A DNA stretch of 64,000 nucleotides from Gracilaria caudata (GCA_030374735.1 JASCIV010000030.1:1-64000); one strand, 5' to 3'; positions 38,863 to 49,893 are shown, counted from the stretch's first letter. The notes: generated by a model from the letters alone, not told the origin. Numbers and translations are program-made.

Positions 38863-41800
38863 TTATACCCGCTTCCTTTTACTCAATCGCCAATCGTCTG
38901 GACGCTGAGCATACTTATCAAACAATGGCTCTATCTTTTCTCTCCGTTTCCGGCGCGACAACTTATTAGGGTCGCCCGTTCGGAAGAATCTAGGGGCTAA
39001 CTCAACGAGCCAGTTTCCTTCAATAGCCATCACTTCCCTCATGTATTCCTTTGTTGTGAGAACGACTTCATGATAGATAACCCATTCAGGCTGCGCATGG
39101 AAGAGAGAGGATGAAGGATGAATAAACACTTGTTGGCCATCCACTAGAGTTCGATACCCTTCTTGAGGGTCCTTTTTCGCGGCATGAACAAAAAAACCTG
39201 ATACAATAGCTTTCCTTATCTTCACATAGTTGCGACCAGCGCTTAGTATGTCTAACTTGAATCGGTCCATGATGGTTACCAGCTGTTTTCGAACATCTTG
39301 TGCGCGCTTAAGAGATCTCGCCTGGACAAAATTCTCATAACACCAAGGACTAGAAAACCTATTGTTCTTCCATGAGTTGTAGACCGTCAGCAGAGTAAGG
39401 TGATCACCCTCAGGTTGATGGAATTTAGACTTCTTTTGGTCGGCCTGACCCTGCTTTTCTTTAGGGCGGTAGAATACACTCTGAACTCCAAGCATAGCAA
39501 CGACTGTCAATATCTCTTCGCTGCATCCCAGATCAACGCTTGCCAAAAGCATTTTACTCAGCATGGGATCCAATGGGAACTGAGACATCATCCTGCCCAG
39601 TTTGGTCAATAGGCCTTCTTCATCAAGCGAACCGAGCGAATAGAGCCGTTCCATTGCCGATATCAGATAAGGGGCTGGCGGCGGATCCATGAAGTCAAAA
39701 GTTAGAAGATCATTGATCCCCATTGCTTTCAGGGTGAGCACGGTGTGGGCTAGATTGCTTCGCTGCAGCTCTGGAACCGTCGTCGGCAACAACTCATTCA
39801 TATAAGCGTACTCAGTATATAAACAAAAACACTTTCCAGGACCAGTTCTTCCAGCCCTACCCCTCCTTTGTCTTGCAGATGCCTGAGATATCGGCGCAAC
39901 AACGAGTGAATCCATCCCCAGCTTTGGATTGTAGACCTTCTGCTTGGCAAAACCTGGGTCCACAACGTAATATATTCCATCGATTGTAAGACTGGCTTCC
40001 GCGATATTTGTTGCAATTACGCACTTTCGAGAGCCTGGGGGAGCGGGATCAAATATTCGAGTCTGCATCTCACTTGGAAGAGCAGAGTATACCGGAAGGA
40101 TAATGAGCTCAGGCGTCTTTGAAGGCATTGCTTTCATGCGCTCAAATAGGATCTCTGCCGCGGTGTCGATTTCTTCCTGGCCAGTCAAGAACAGAAGAAT
40201 ATCACCTGCCGGCTCTTCCATATGAATTTTAGTCACAGTAAGTAAGGCTTCTTCGAGATAATCGAAAACTGGATCTCTCGCGAAAAGTACCTCTACGGGG
40301 AAGAGTCGACCTGGGATCGTGAATATATCGCAGTTGAAGAAGTATGATGAGAACTTTTCAGCATCCAGTGTTGCCGATGTGACAATTACCTTCAAATCCT
40401 TTCTGCGCTTGACACAATCCTTCAATAGCCCAAAGAGAACGTCGGTTGCTATGGTCCTTTCGTGGGCCTCATCTAACATAATCACAGAGTATTGATTGAG
40501 ATCCGAATCTGTCAAGACTTCACGCAAGAGCATTCCATCAGTCATGTATTTGATTTGCGTCTCAGGAGAGGTACAATCCTCAAATCTTATAGAGTACCCC
40601 ACTTCTTCGCCTAAGCGACATCCTCTTTCCTCCGCTACTCTTTTTGCGACTGACATAGCTGCCACTCGTCTGGGCTGCGTGCATCCAATACGCTTCCCGT
40701 TATTTGTATATCCCGCATCGGCAAGATACTGCGTCATTTGAGTAGACTTCCCTGACCCAGTCTCGCCAACGACGACAAGAATTTGATTCGCTTTTACGGC
40801 TGCGAGCAACTGAGTTTTAAGTTTCGCAATAGGCAATGAGGCCCTTTGTTCGGCCATGGTCTTGTCAACTGGTTTCGCAAATCCAAAACTTGGGGTGGAG
40901 CCCATTGCCTTACGCTTCCATTCCGGGATTTGTGATCTTCCGGCAATAGTTCCTCTCAGCTCAGCAGCAACATGTCGTTCCCTTGACATTGGATCTTCCC
41001 AAGCCAGATTCAAATCTGTTGGCATTTCATTTTCCAATGCCGCACGTTGTTGATCTCTCACTTCTCTCCTTTCCTTCGCTAGAGCTGATTGTGTCATCGC
41101 TGCTCTTTGTAGAGATCCATCTGGATTCTTAACAATTCGAACTGGTGATAAAGGCTGCGTCCGTGAGACCCCAATACCAGTTTCTGAGCTTTGAAGGAAA
41201 GCCGGGTCGTCTTCGTTGAGTTCGATTTCAATGTCAGCAATCTCTTCCTCACCTTCTTCGCCCATCAAGATGGCCAGATCATCTCCATCCTTTTCATGAT
41301 CCGCATCAGGATCAGAAGCTGCCATCATACTTAAATGCTTTTTAAGGTCTTTGGGTGGCAGAATCTTTGCCAGCTGAGTCAATTCCCATTGCTCCGTCTC
41401 TGGAAGTTTCCGCTTCATTCTTCCACCGCGTTCAAAACCGTTTTCCCTATCTCGTAAAAATGCCCGCGGAATTCCACTTACAAGATCCTCCCGTTCTCCA
41501 GGTCGCCTCATTGCCATTCGACGCATGCGATACCTTTCAGCCTCCAGGTCTTCTGCAGACTGTTCATTCCCTCGACGCCTTGCTACCATAGAGTACTTGA
41601 CTGCATGAGCATCCTTACCATCGTTCTGGTCAATGGCACGCATTGATAGACTAATACGATTTCGCTCAACAGATAGAACTTTTACGAATACGACCTTTCC
41701 GCGCGACAGAAGCTGTGAAGGGTCCGATATACGCTCCCCAGATTGACTCATTTGAGAAACATGAACCAGACCTTCTCCAACATTTCGATTGTCACTTAAA

Positions 41801-42411
41801 GAAACGAATGCACCCCAAGGTCGCACGTTGGTGACTCGACCGCGAATGATCGCTCCGGGACGAATGTCTGAAGGCTTAGCTTGAAAAATGGGATGATTTC
41901 GGACGTAGTTCTCAGCTCGATTTCTTTCTTCGTATCGATTTTCATTTGTTCGGTATCCCACATTTCGTCCTTCAAATCTAGCATGTATGGCCTCATTTTC
42001 TCGATTGGAACGGGCAACTACATCAGAAGTATTTATACCTGAACCGAGGAAACCATCAGAACGGGCTTCATCGGCGAAAACGCTCTGGGTAGAACTGTCT
42101 CCAAGAGATTTGGAAACCCTGTCTCGCGTGCTCGAGGACTCTGCGCGAGGTCTCTTCTGTGGCGCTGCAGACTTTCGCCCCAAAATTCGAGGAACAGAGC
42201 GAAAAATAGATGAAGTAAGTGCATCGGGAAGCGTATCTCCGCCACACTGCATCGCGACCGCGGTTCGAAAAGACTGCTGATCTGCACTCTGTTTCGCGAG
42301 GTCAATGAGAAATTCTGCCAAGACTTTGTCCTTCACTCCCAGATGGTTCTCAATTTCAGTGCATATTCTAGCCACGAGCGATAGATGGCGAAGTTGATTC
42401 AACTCCTCCAT
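38863..42411 (-). CDS. PRP22: DEAH-box splicing helicase PRP22/DHX8
   Basis: The protein has 1182 aa, a typical length. The N-terminal helical region (about 1-65) is followed by an S1 RNA-binding domain (about 182-255, IRPGAIIRGRVTNVRPWGAF). RecA1 has GETGSGKSTQMTQYLADAGY (about 544), the DEAH box (about 643, MLDEAHERT) and SAT (about 677). RecA2 has the YSALPSEMQ region and QRRGRAGRTGPGKCFCLYTE (about 847). Winged-helix, ratchet and OB-fold domains follow to the C-terminus. The S1 domain plus DEAH core separates PRP22 from PRP2, PRP16 and PRP43. PRP22 proofreads exon ligation and releases spliced mRNA. The C-terminus is basic (LSKRKRV). It is convergent with the ChAPs gene, only 99 bases apart. 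The start at 42411 (MEELNQLRHLSLVA) matches the family N-terminus. Confidence 0.96.
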   Translation of the reverse strand: MEELNQLRHLSLVARICTEIENHLGVKDKVLAEFLIDLAKQSADQQSFRTAVAMQCGGDTLPDALTSSIFRSVPRILGRKSAAPQKRPRAESSSTRDRVSKSLGDSSTQSVFADEARSDGFLGSGINTSDVVARSNRENEAIHARFEGRNVGYRTNENRYEERNRAENYVRNHPIFQAKPSDIRPGAIIRGRVTNVRPWGAFVSLSDNRNVGEGLVHVSQMSQSGERISDPSQLLSRGKVVFVKVLSVERNRISLSMRAIDQNDGKDAHAVKYSMVARRRGNEQSAEDLEAERYRMRRMAMRRPGEREDLVSGIPRAFLRDRENGFERGGRMKRKLPETEQWELTQLAKILPPKDLKKHLSMMAASDPDADHEKDGDDLAILMGEEGEEEIADIEIELNEDDPAFLQSSETGIGVSRTQPLSPVRIVKNPDGSLQRAAMTQSALAKERREVRDQQRAALENEMPTDLNLAWEDPMSRERHVAAELRGTIAGRSQIPEWKRKAMGSTPSFGFAKPVDKTMAEQRASLPIAKLKTQLLAAVKANQILVVVGETGSGKSTQMTQYLADAGYTNNGKRIGCTQPRRVAAMSVAKRVAEERGCRLGEEVGYSIRFEDCTSPETQIKYMTDGMLLREVLTDSDLNQYSVIMLDEAHERTIATDVLFGLLKDCVKRRKDLKVIVTSATLDAEKFSSYFFNCDIFTIPGRLFPVEVLFARDPVFDYLEEALLTVTKIHMEEPAGDILLFLTGQEEIDTAAEILFERMKAMPSKTPELIILPVYSALPSEMQTRIFDPAPPGSRKCVIATNIAEASLTIDGIYYVVDPGFAKQKVYNPKLGMDSLVVAPISQASARQRRGRAGRTGPGKCFCLYTEYAYMNELLPTTVPELQRSNLAHTVLTLKAMGINDLLTFDFMDPPPAPYLISAMERLYSLGSLDEEGLLTKLGRMMSQFPLDPMLSKMLLASVDLGCSEEILTVVAMLGVQSVFYRPKEKQGQADQKKSKFHQPEGDHLTLLTVYNSWKNNRFSSPWCYENFVQARSLKRAQDVRKQLVTIMDRFKLDILSAGRNYVKIRKAIVSGFFVHAAKKDPQEGYRTLVDGQQVFIHPSSSLFHAQPEWVIYHEVVLTTKEYMREVMAIEGNWLVELAPRFFRTGDPNKLSRRKRREKIEPLFDKYAQRPDDWRLSKRKRV

Positions 42412-43123
42412 ACTGTATTTGTGCCTCTGTCCGTTTCAGCTTTCCGATACGGTTTCAGCAAATGCCTGCGATTTACCGGTTGATTACTGAGACTAAATGC
42501 CCCCCGTGTGAAATAGGACAGCTTTGAAGGTTTCTGGATTTACGATTCTTCCTCAGTCTCTTCGACGGTAATGCGTATGGAGTCCTAGTTGACGACGCAG
42601 AATCAAGTCTCATGTGCCTTTAGTTTTGTGAAGTGCAAGCTTTGACAGCATCTTCAGGGTTTCGCTTCACTTTAAAAGGCAACAAACGAATTCGTCAAGA
42701 CCTTTATTTCAGACGCAATGAGACCGTGTTCAGCTTCTACGTCTTTACGGATATGCTGATCACAAACACAAGGATAGTAGCCGAATGAAATTACAGAGTA
42801 AAGTGTTTTGGCACTATAATAAAATACATTATTTTCAAGGCTTGCAATACAAGCCTCGTATGTGTACCTGTACCTTGTTGGATGGCCACGTGTACAAACA
42901 TCGGTCTAAACACAATGGTAGCCTGGAAGAAAGGGCGCGAAACGGGGAGTAGCACCGTCGGACTGCGGCCATTCTGAATCCTTTAAGGGCTACGCTTTGA
43001 GAACCTGACCATGTGAACTTTAGAGAGGGACTCGTGCCCGCGCGAAGAACGTTAATAGTCAACTTTGTTCATTCCTACTGAGCGCTGCTTCATCACCCGA
43101 AAGCGCAAGCCCCATCGCTCGCA
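42412..43123. promoter_or_regulatory. Divergent region between PRP22 and SWI3-like genes
   Basis: These 712 bases hold no recognisable gene. They should contain both promoters. A TATA-like TATAATAAAATA lies near 42816-42827. No other specific site was seen. Confidence 0.35.
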
Positions 43124-46100
43124 ATGGGACCATGGGCGGCCTCGATAAAGGTTTATCGACCAAGATGCGGTCTTCAGGACGCGAAGTCTTTGAAGAAACG
43201 CAACGTTGCGGAATTGTACACCACACTCTCCGAAGCTTTCCGAAGAAGGAACATGCCCGCCAGCAAATGCTCACCGGAGCGACTCGCATTACTGATCGCT
43301 GAGCTTCGTGAATTCATGGACTACAACTTCGGCGCCGAAGCCCCGGACGAGATGCGGAAGAAACTAACATTAATTCCGGCCCGTCTTTTTGACGATTTTT
43401 CGGAAGGTGGTTCCGTTCATTGCATCCTGGACACATGCTTTGAGTTTGCATCCGAGCGTAATATTGCTCAGTTAGATTTTCTAGATGAGTCAAAGCAAGA
43501 TGTCTTCACTGAACTACTTCAAACGTTGGAAAAACGGTTAAAGGCATCAAACCATACGTCGATCGTAAAAGCATTTATATCTACTTCCATCCCAGAAAGA
43601 GACGCCGAACGATTCCGTAGCGTCCTGCACAGGCATGGAGCAGCAATTCTTTCGAACCCAGACGTGGCAACTCATGTTATCTATCCAGATCCACCGGGCA
43701 CTCGTGAGCACCAGACCGATGGACAAGTCCTTGTGCGACTGCTCAAGCGACGCAAATTTGAAGGCGAAGATGAATGCTTTGTGCATTGGTTCTTTCACCC
43801 AGATTCGTATGATGACTGGGTCCCAAAAGAGGAAGTTCTCGGTCACGTCTTTTATCCAGCCAGACGAAGCAAAAACGACCAGTGGCACCTTCAAGCCCGA
43901 TGGGTAAGGGATATAGAAACCTTTAACGAATGGATGAATGAACTCGATTACGAGATGCCCATGAACTTCAACGATTTCGTTGGTCGTCCCCCGATAGATA
44001 TTTCGTGCTTGCCAGGTCCCGGAGGAGTTTCGAAGGTATTGCTGAAGCTTCGTATATCCAAAGAGAAGGCATTGGAAGGCGAACGAGACGTAGAAGGGTT
44101 TCGGATGGTGGGGCTCCCTTCGATTGATAGCGAGCAGAATTCACATGAAAAGCCACAAGGAACAACGAAGCACGGTAAATCGAGACGAAGTTCACTAAAT
44201 CCGAAATCTGAACAGTCTGGTGCTACAAGCGATGAAGTCATTGACGAAAGTAACACGGAAAACGACAGCACCAAAGCCGATAGAAGTCGTGATCAAAGCA
44301 CTCAACCATCAAGAATACCCTTGGGCGACGGGGTTTTTATGCCTTCTTTCGCGAAATGGTTCCAAATGAATGCCGTTCACGACATTGAGCGACGTGCTCT
44401 CCCAGAGTTTTTCTCTGGGAGGTATGCATCGAAGACGGGGGACTCTTACAGAGAGATCCGGAATTTTATCATTCGCACATGGCGGAAGAACCCCACCGGT
44501 TACCTTTCCGGTACTGCAGCCAGAAGATATCTATCTGGTGACTCGTGCTCCATCTTGCGAGTGCATGGCTTTCTAGAGCATTGGGGTTTGATAAATTATG
44601 CATGTCCCGAAGCTGCACCGCCTCCGTCATTTAACCCTCCACCTCGGCCTCTTCCTGTGTTGAACGAGAGTTTTCAGGGCGAGAAAACTGGCATCCAGAT
44701 GCTACTTGATGACGGGGGTAGAGCTGAGCTGGTTGATGGGAAGATTCTAAAACGCGATCGTAATGGTACTCTGAGGGTTCCGACACTTGGAAATGTTGTC
44801 CTTCATGACTCCGGTCTTGGAAGTCAGCCGATGCCAATATCCTCCAGACCCGCCAAGGCTCCGGTTGAATATCACTGCGATTCTTGCAAGGCTGACTGCT
44901 CCGTGTTGCGATTCCATTGTGCTACAAAGGCAGATGTTGATCTTTGTGCCTCTTGTTACCAGGCTGGTAGATACGCATCGGATATGAAACCCCGAGATTT
45001 CATTCAAATGAATTCAACTGTTGGGCAGGGTGGTGCAGAGGATTCTGATCCGAATGTATGGACAGAAAGTGAGATTCTTCTGTTATTGGAGGCATTAGAA
45101 ATGTTTACCGACAAGTGGAATCGCATTTCAGAACATGTTGGATCCAAAACGAAGAGTCAATGCGTAATAAAATTTCTTCAACTGCCGATTGAGGACGCGT
45201 TTCTGAAAAAGACGATGAAGAACTGGTGGACGGAGCACCCAACAAAAGCAGAACATATGCCATCTCCAATGGAAATAATGAGAAAGGCTGGTTCGAGAGA
45301 ATCGTCACTTGCCGCAATCGCCGGGAAGGGTTCAGCACGGCGAACCCATTCTGGACAACCCCTGGTATGTGCGGATCAAATAAGCACGATCGCTCCGTTT
45401 GTTGCCATCTTGGCGTCATACTGTCCATCTGAAAAACTAGAGATGCTGCTCGAAGCGATTGACTTTCAAGAACCTCAGCGACGTGTTCGAAATCCATTTC
45501 AAAGCGTTAGTCAGAAGGTCATGTCGGATACAATGAAAAGGTCTCAAGGAACCTCGAAGAGCGATGACCTGCCTATATCGGCAACAAAACAAATGGCGTT
45601 CACCAACACAGTGTATAGCTCTCTAGCGAGTGCTATTCGGACACCAGACCACATGTTGAGGTCTGAGTTTGGGGAGTATTTGCGAATTGCCGTTTCCGCT
45701 CTGGTAGGCATAACGCCTGCCGAGGGTGATGAATTAGACAATTTGCGGTTCTATAACTCGTCGTCGAATTCTATCAGAGATATGGACACACCACACATAC
45801 CGACTAACAGTTATGAGAACAAGGTGATGGAGCAAGAAGTGATAGCGAATGGAGATATCGCATTATTGAACCAGAGCACGGAGAGAGGTGGCATAAACCA
45901 GTTATCGTCGCCTGCGATTGCGCTAACGTCCTTGGTGAGCGCTTGCGCCGTAGCAGCACAATGGCGGAACGCTGAAGAAGTAGAAGTAGACCGCTTACTG
46001 GGGTTATGTATGGAGTTGCGACTTGCAATGATTCGTTTGAAAATGAAGTATCTGAATCAAATTGAAGAGCATGAAGAGTTTGCCCGTCAAGCGCGGAAGA

Positions 46101-46468
46101 GATATTTGACGAACACAGCTTCTGAAGCTATTCGCATGAAACGGCGACGAGTGATGATGGAGGAGTGGAATGGCAAAGATGAAAGTATGATGAACGTTCC
46201 ATGCATGTCCATGAAGGCTGGGGATTGTGATGAACCAAGCGTGCCGAGTTTGTCGTTTTACGAAGTTAAGCCAGTGAGCAGCGTGGTGAGAACTTGGACA
46301 GAGGGAGCCGGGTTCGATGCGGAACTAAAAAGGATGGAACTGCCTGACTTTTCTGCGGAGGAGGCTGTGGAAGATGTCCGGCTCAAGAAAGCTGAGAAGA
46401 AGGACGCTGCGGCGGCTCAGCAGGAAATCTCTGAGGAGGAGGGCGATGACAATATGGATACGACATGA
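43124..46468 (+). CDS. SWI3: SWI3/SMARCC-like SWI/SNF chromatin remodelling subunit
   Basis: The protein has 1114 aa. An N-terminal BRCT/chromo-like module (about 1-300, AILSNPDVATHVIYPDPPGT, then CFVHWFFHPDSYDDWVP) is typical of SMARCC rather than of small SWI3 forms. The SWIRM domain is at about 405-494 (FMPSFAKWFQMNAVHDIERR, then LPEFFSGRYASKTGDSYREI and LRVHGFLEHWGLINY). A ZZ-type zinc finger is at about 580-625 (YHCDSCKADCSVLRFHCAT, then DLCASCY). The SANT/Myb domain is at about 645-692 (WTESEILLLLEALEMFTDKW, then FLQLPIEDAFL). The C-terminal coiled coil (about 950-1010, leucine-rich with QIEEHEEFARQARKRYL) mediates pairing. Such proteins form the scaffold of SWI/SNF complexes in the nucleus. 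The single exon of over 3.3 kb is intact. The ATG at 43124 is followed at once by a conserved-looking segment. Confidence 0.93.
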   Translation: MGPWAASIKVYRPRCGLQDAKSLKKRNVAELYTTLSEAFRRRNMPASKCSPERLALLIAELREFMDYNFGAEAPDEMRKKLTLIPARLFDDFSEGGSVHCILDTCFEFASERNIAQLDFLDESKQDVFTELLQTLEKRLKASNHTSIVKAFISTSIPERDAERFRSVLHRHGAAILSNPDVATHVIYPDPPGTREHQTDGQVLVRLLKRRKFEGEDECFVHWFFHPDSYDDWVPKEEVLGHVFYPARRSKNDQWHLQARWVRDIETFNEWMNELDYEMPMNFNDFVGRPPIDISCLPGPGGVSKVLLKLRISKEKALEGERDVEGFRMVGLPSIDSEQNSHEKPQGTTKHGKSRRSSLNPKSEQSGATSDEVIDESNTENDSTKADRSRDQSTQPSRIPLGDGVFMPSFAKWFQMNAVHDIERRALPEFFSGRYASKTGDSYREIRNFIIRTWRKNPTGYLSGTAARRYLSGDSCSILRVHGFLEHWGLINYACPEAAPPPSFNPPPRPLPVLNESFQGEKTGIQMLLDDGGRAELVDGKILKRDRNGTLRVPTLGNVVLHDSGLGSQPMPISSRPAKAPVEYHCDSCKADCSVLRFHCATKADVDLCASCYQAGRYASDMKPRDFIQMNSTVGQGGAEDSDPNVWTESEILLLLEALEMFTDKWNRISEHVGSKTKSQCVIKFLQLPIEDAFLKKTMKNWWTEHPTKAEHMPSPMEIMRKAGSRESSLAAIAGKGSARRTHSGQPLVCADQISTIAPFVAILASYCPSEKLEMLLEAIDFQEPQRRVRNPFQSVSQKVMSDTMKRSQGTSKSDDLPISATKQMAFTNTVYSSLASAIRTPDHMLRSEFGEYLRIAVSALVGITPAEGDELDNLRFYNSSSNSIRDMDTPHIPTNSYENKVMEQEVIANGDIALLNQSTERGGINQLSSPAIALTSLVSACAVAAQWRNAEEVEVDRLLGLCMELRLAMIRLKMKYLNQIEEHEEFARQARKRYLTNTASEAIRMKRRRVMMEEWNGKDESMMNVPCMSMKAGDCDEPSVPSLSFYEVKPVSSVVRTWTEGAGFDAELKRMELPDFSAEEAVEDVRLKKAEKKDAAAAQQEISEEEGDDNMDTT

Positions 46469-47189
46469 TTATCTTTGGGTATAATGCTCTAGCGAGTATG
46501 GATTTTCGAAGTCTTCGACCGAAAGGCGCGACTCGTGGTAGAGCCTGTTAACTAATTCTGTACGCCTCATGCTTTTGACTTGTAAACATGTGAATAATGT
46601 GCCAAAGCGGGGTCAGCAATGGATTGCTAGTAGCTTACCTGCGTGAACAAGCAGTTGTCAAAGGCAATCCGGGCAAGTTCTACGAAGGTGGAACCAGCGA
46701 AAAACGAATAACACCTTGCAAATACACTCTATACAAGGGTACGGAAGGGTACGTGTATCTTCGACAATACTGTATGGAACAAGTGTATGGATGCAATAGG
46801 AAGCAAGTCTGCAACGGCAAAGCAAAATGCACAGCAACCGAAGTGCGGCTGTAAGGTCATTAACCCTCTTACCCCTCTTACCCTTGTACACCAACCTACA
46901 CAGATACAGCTTCGAAAAACGACACGCAAGGTTCTATTGCGTAAAAAGCACTTGTCTGCCGAACGCTGCTGCCAATCCACGACGCGCCCACGAGTTAGGA
47001 TCACTGCAGCGCCCATCTAACCTCATCTCGCCCTCTCGGCGTCCCAGCAGGCATCGCCTTCGATGCTCCGAGTGTGCTCGTTTTTGCTGTCAGCCGTGGC
47101 TCCGGGACGAACGTCTCTGAATTTAATGACCCTTCAATTAGTTAAATCGCTAGCTGCAGCCTGCAACCTTTACATATCCAGTGCATACG
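46469..47189. other. Intergenic region with dispersed repeat motifs
   Basis: Contains CTACGAAGGTGG near 46680, TACGGAAGGGTACG near 46740, and the left copy of TTAACCCTCTTACCC (46860-46874). No gene is seen. Confidence 0.4.
46860..46874. repeat. Left copy of TTAACCCTCTTACCC, inverted around the DUF218-like gene
   Basis: This exact 15-mer recurs in reverse complement at 48505-48519, on the other side of the 47190-48290 gene. It is followed here by a second CTCTTACCC unit. Confidence 0.7.
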
Positions 47190-48290
47190 ATGGTCACGTT
47201 TGCTAGGCGAGCCGATGTGGCTGCAGCCTCTTTGCAGCAGCGTGTTAGCAAGGCTACACTTGTTTCGGATGATCACTACAATTCCAACAAGCCGAGAATG
47301 CAACCTGCGTTTCGCACTCTTGTCTCGGTGAGGTTGATTGCATTCCTGGCCTTTGCCGCGCTTGTTTTGTATTGTGTGTCTGATTCACCACTTGTTTACT
47401 TTCTGCGTTCCGCATTCGACCGACTTCCAAAGGCGTCGGCTAACAACAATTTGCCTAGAAATGAAGTCGTGCTCGACGTCCTCACAGAGGCTACTGCTCA
47501 GAATGCACGGCCGCAGCATTTACGTGAGCTTACCACTTTGATCATGGTGGCCGGGCATGCAGTCTATACCGGGCGTCAATGGGATCTTGCGTCGCTTAGC
47601 GATGAGAAGAATTGGAAGCTCGAAGAATTTCAGAAAGGACAGGTTCCCACCTTCCTCAAACACATACAGCGAGGAGTGCAAATGGCTGCGAACGATTCCA
47701 CCTCACTACTTTTATTTTCAGGCGGACAGACACGTAGAAACACGGGTCCGCGAAGTGAAGGACTCACGTACTGGATGGCTGCCGATTCTTTGTCGTGGTT
47801 TGGTCAGGAAGACAGCGAAGTGCGTAACCGCACTTATGCGGAAGAGTACGCACGAGACTCGATGGAAAATCTCTTGTTTTCTATTTGTCGTTTTAATCAG
47901 CTAACTGGTAGATATCCTCACGTCATCAAGGTTGTGGGCTTCGAATTTAAACGATATCGTTTTGTTGACTTTCACCGCAGAGCACTTCGCTTTCCAGCAC
48001 ATCGTTTTCAATACTATGGGATCGATCCAGAAAATGTTGATGGAATGCGCGGTGTAACTGCTGGAGAAAGAGCAAAGGCCTTGGGACCATTTTCCGGAGA
48101 TCCTTACGGCTGCTTTTCATCAGTTCTTAGCTCAAAACGTCAGGACAGAAATCCATACATCAGATATCATCCATATCCACAAGGTTGTCAGGAACTTTCT
48201 GGACTGTTTCGTCATTGCAGTCGCTCGTTGTTTAAGGGACCATTGCCTTGGGATCCGCGCATCGGTACAGACGAAGATCGAAAGCGATAG
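47190..48290 (+). CDS. DUF218-like single-pass membrane protein
   Basis: The protein has 366 aa. A membrane anchor near residues 45-65 (LIAFLAFAALVLYCVSD) is followed by a soluble domain: TLIMVAGHAVYTG, NWKLEEFQKGQVPTFLKHI, LLLFSGGQTRRNTGPRSEGL, ARDSMENLLFSICRFNQLTG, VIKVVGFEFKRYRFVDFHRR and FQYYGIDPENVDG. These blocks match a conserved family in fungi, plants and algae related to DUF218 (ElyC/SanA/YdcF). Its biochemical role is unknown; a Golgi or ER type II topology is inferred from the N-terminal anchor. The frame also opens at a GTG at 47181, but the ATG at 47190 (MVTFARRADVAAASL) is the proper start. The gene is bracketed by an inverted 15-mer repeat. Confidence 0.8.
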   Translation: MVTFARRADVAAASLQQRVSKATLVSDDHYNSNKPRMQPAFRTLVSVRLIAFLAFAALVLYCVSDSPLVYFLRSAFDRLPKASANNNLPRNEVVLDVLTEATAQNARPQHLRELTTLIMVAGHAVYTGRQWDLASLSDEKNWKLEEFQKGQVPTFLKHIQRGVQMAANDSTSLLLFSGGQTRRNTGPRSEGLTYWMAADSLSWFGQEDSEVRNRTYAEEYARDSMENLLFSICRFNQLTGRYPHVIKVVGFEFKRYRFVDFHRRALRFPAHRFQYYGIDPENVDGMRGVTAGERAKALGPFSGDPYGCFSSVLSSKRQDRNPYIRYHPYPQGCQELSGLFRHCSRSLFKGPLPWDPRIGTDEDRKR

Positions 48291-48504
48291 CGTCGTAGTC
48301 TTTTCAGCTGAACGGATTGCTTACAGTTTTTGGGACATGCAAGCACAATGATCTGAACTCGCAGACCATCCAAGTCTCTATAGTTTTTGTGATTTGACAC
48401 AGGCCAGGCCCTTCGGTCTCGCTGCGCCATGTCAAGGGCCATAGAAAGAATGCCGCTTCTCACATCTCAAAACCTAAGGATGTAGTATTATAGTTCGCTA
48501 GGTA

Positions 48505-48519
48505 GGGTAAGAGGGTTAA
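48505..48519. repeat. Right copy (reverse complement) of TTAACCCTCTTACCC
   Basis: It reads GGGTAAGAGGGTTAA, the exact reverse complement of 46860-46874. Confidence 0.7.
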
Positions 48520-49140
48520 CATGTACATAAAAACTCTGGAAACATGGCATTGTATGCTGTGTTATGGTATAGCATCTACGCTGGATTTCCTTCATTAAAT
48601 AAGGATAGGACATGGTATTCTGTGTATGAGCCTGTGAGAAAGACTATCGATATGATTATTCTTTCCGACAAGCTTCTACACATGCTTCCGCTGAGTTCCA
48701 AGTCTCCTTCTTCAGTTCCTGAAGAGAGAAAACTTTATTTAACAGTTTTACTTCAACATAGGAATTGAAGGTTGATGTCGGAATAAGAGAAGAAGTCTCC
48801 TTCTGCCAATCGATGCGAAGAGGAAAAATAGGACACTGAGCGCTTGTGATATACTTTGCTCACGTATCGTAGCCATACATGGTCATAACCATCATGATCG
48901 TGATGATCATTGATGATATTGTCTTATGCAGAATGTAATGCCTAGAGCCGAAGCTCTGTTCAGCTGAGATGTAGGTTACATTATGTATCCTCTACCTTTT
49001 ATCGACACCGATTTTTGTTCCGCCGAAAAATTCAAGTAACATTCTGAGCGGAAGCCGTGCATGCTGAGCTATCTTGTGGCAAGACATGTATTTGCAAAGA
49101 TGGTTTCTGCTGTGTTGCGAAATAGACCAAGAAATTCTCT

Positions 49141-49170
49141 TGTGAGTGAGCGTGTCTTTGAACAGAAACG
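49141..49170. repeat. Dispersed element, first copy
   Basis: This 30-base stretch, ending CTTTGAACAGAAACG, matches 62245-62274 at 27 of 30 positions by eye. Both copies are intergenic and in the same orientation. Confidence 0.6.
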
Positions 49171-49863
49171 ATGTGCACTAACCCCTTAGTAAAGGGCCTT
49201 TACCGGTAATTAGGCTACTATACCCATAAAAAGAGGAGACCATAGCGTCCGTATTGAAGAAGAGGATCTAGTAACACTTTGCACGGACACCAGTGTTTTT
49301 GTTTTTACAGGCACACGATTTCATTTGTGCCAGCAACGTTTCTGTTTATGCGTTCTTCATAGTTCCAACTTTCGCTTTGGAGCCATTGGTGGTTCTACAG
49401 TACTGTGGTAGCCCTCTTACCCTTGCAAAGCGGAAGTCCACTCAACAAACAAACTGTCCTCTTTCCATCTCAGGTTAGGATACGCTTGACCGAATATTCA
49501 TTGTAGAGGTAGAGATTACTCTGTTTCTTCGGTACATGTAAGATGACCTAACCCTGGAAAAGATTTGGTTGAGGTTTCACAAGAATTTTCGTCCGCTGCT
49601 GCATCTTCGCAGCAGATGCACCTTCGTAGACTTGCAATCTGAACTTCAACCCTCTGGCCATCGGAGAGCACTATGTTGACGCAATAGAAGTGCAAAGTTA
49701 AGACGATGATGAAGGCCTACCACGCAATGCATACAAGGGTACTGTACCGTCGTACTTCGTAAGGTGCGAATCGTGCTCCTCGATCCAGAAGATGGGGGAA
49801 GACTAAGTTTCACAGTCGGCTTACAGCAATCCTTTGTAATCATTACATGATGTTCACAGGCAA

Positions 49864-49893
49864 GGACTGTCCCAAGCGCCTTGGGACAAGTCC
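49864..49893. repeat. Hairpin upstream of the Rieske oxygenase gene
   Basis: GGACTGTCCCAAG pairs with CTTGGGAC, a bulged A, and AGTCC, around a CGC loop. It lies about 140 bases before the ATG of the oxygenase gene, possibly in its 5' UTR. Confidence 0.6.

Noticed and set aside
46860..46884. Telomere-like repeat (TAACCC units)
   Set aside because: Only one TAACCC is present; the rest reads CTCTTACCC, and the locus is embedded among genes.
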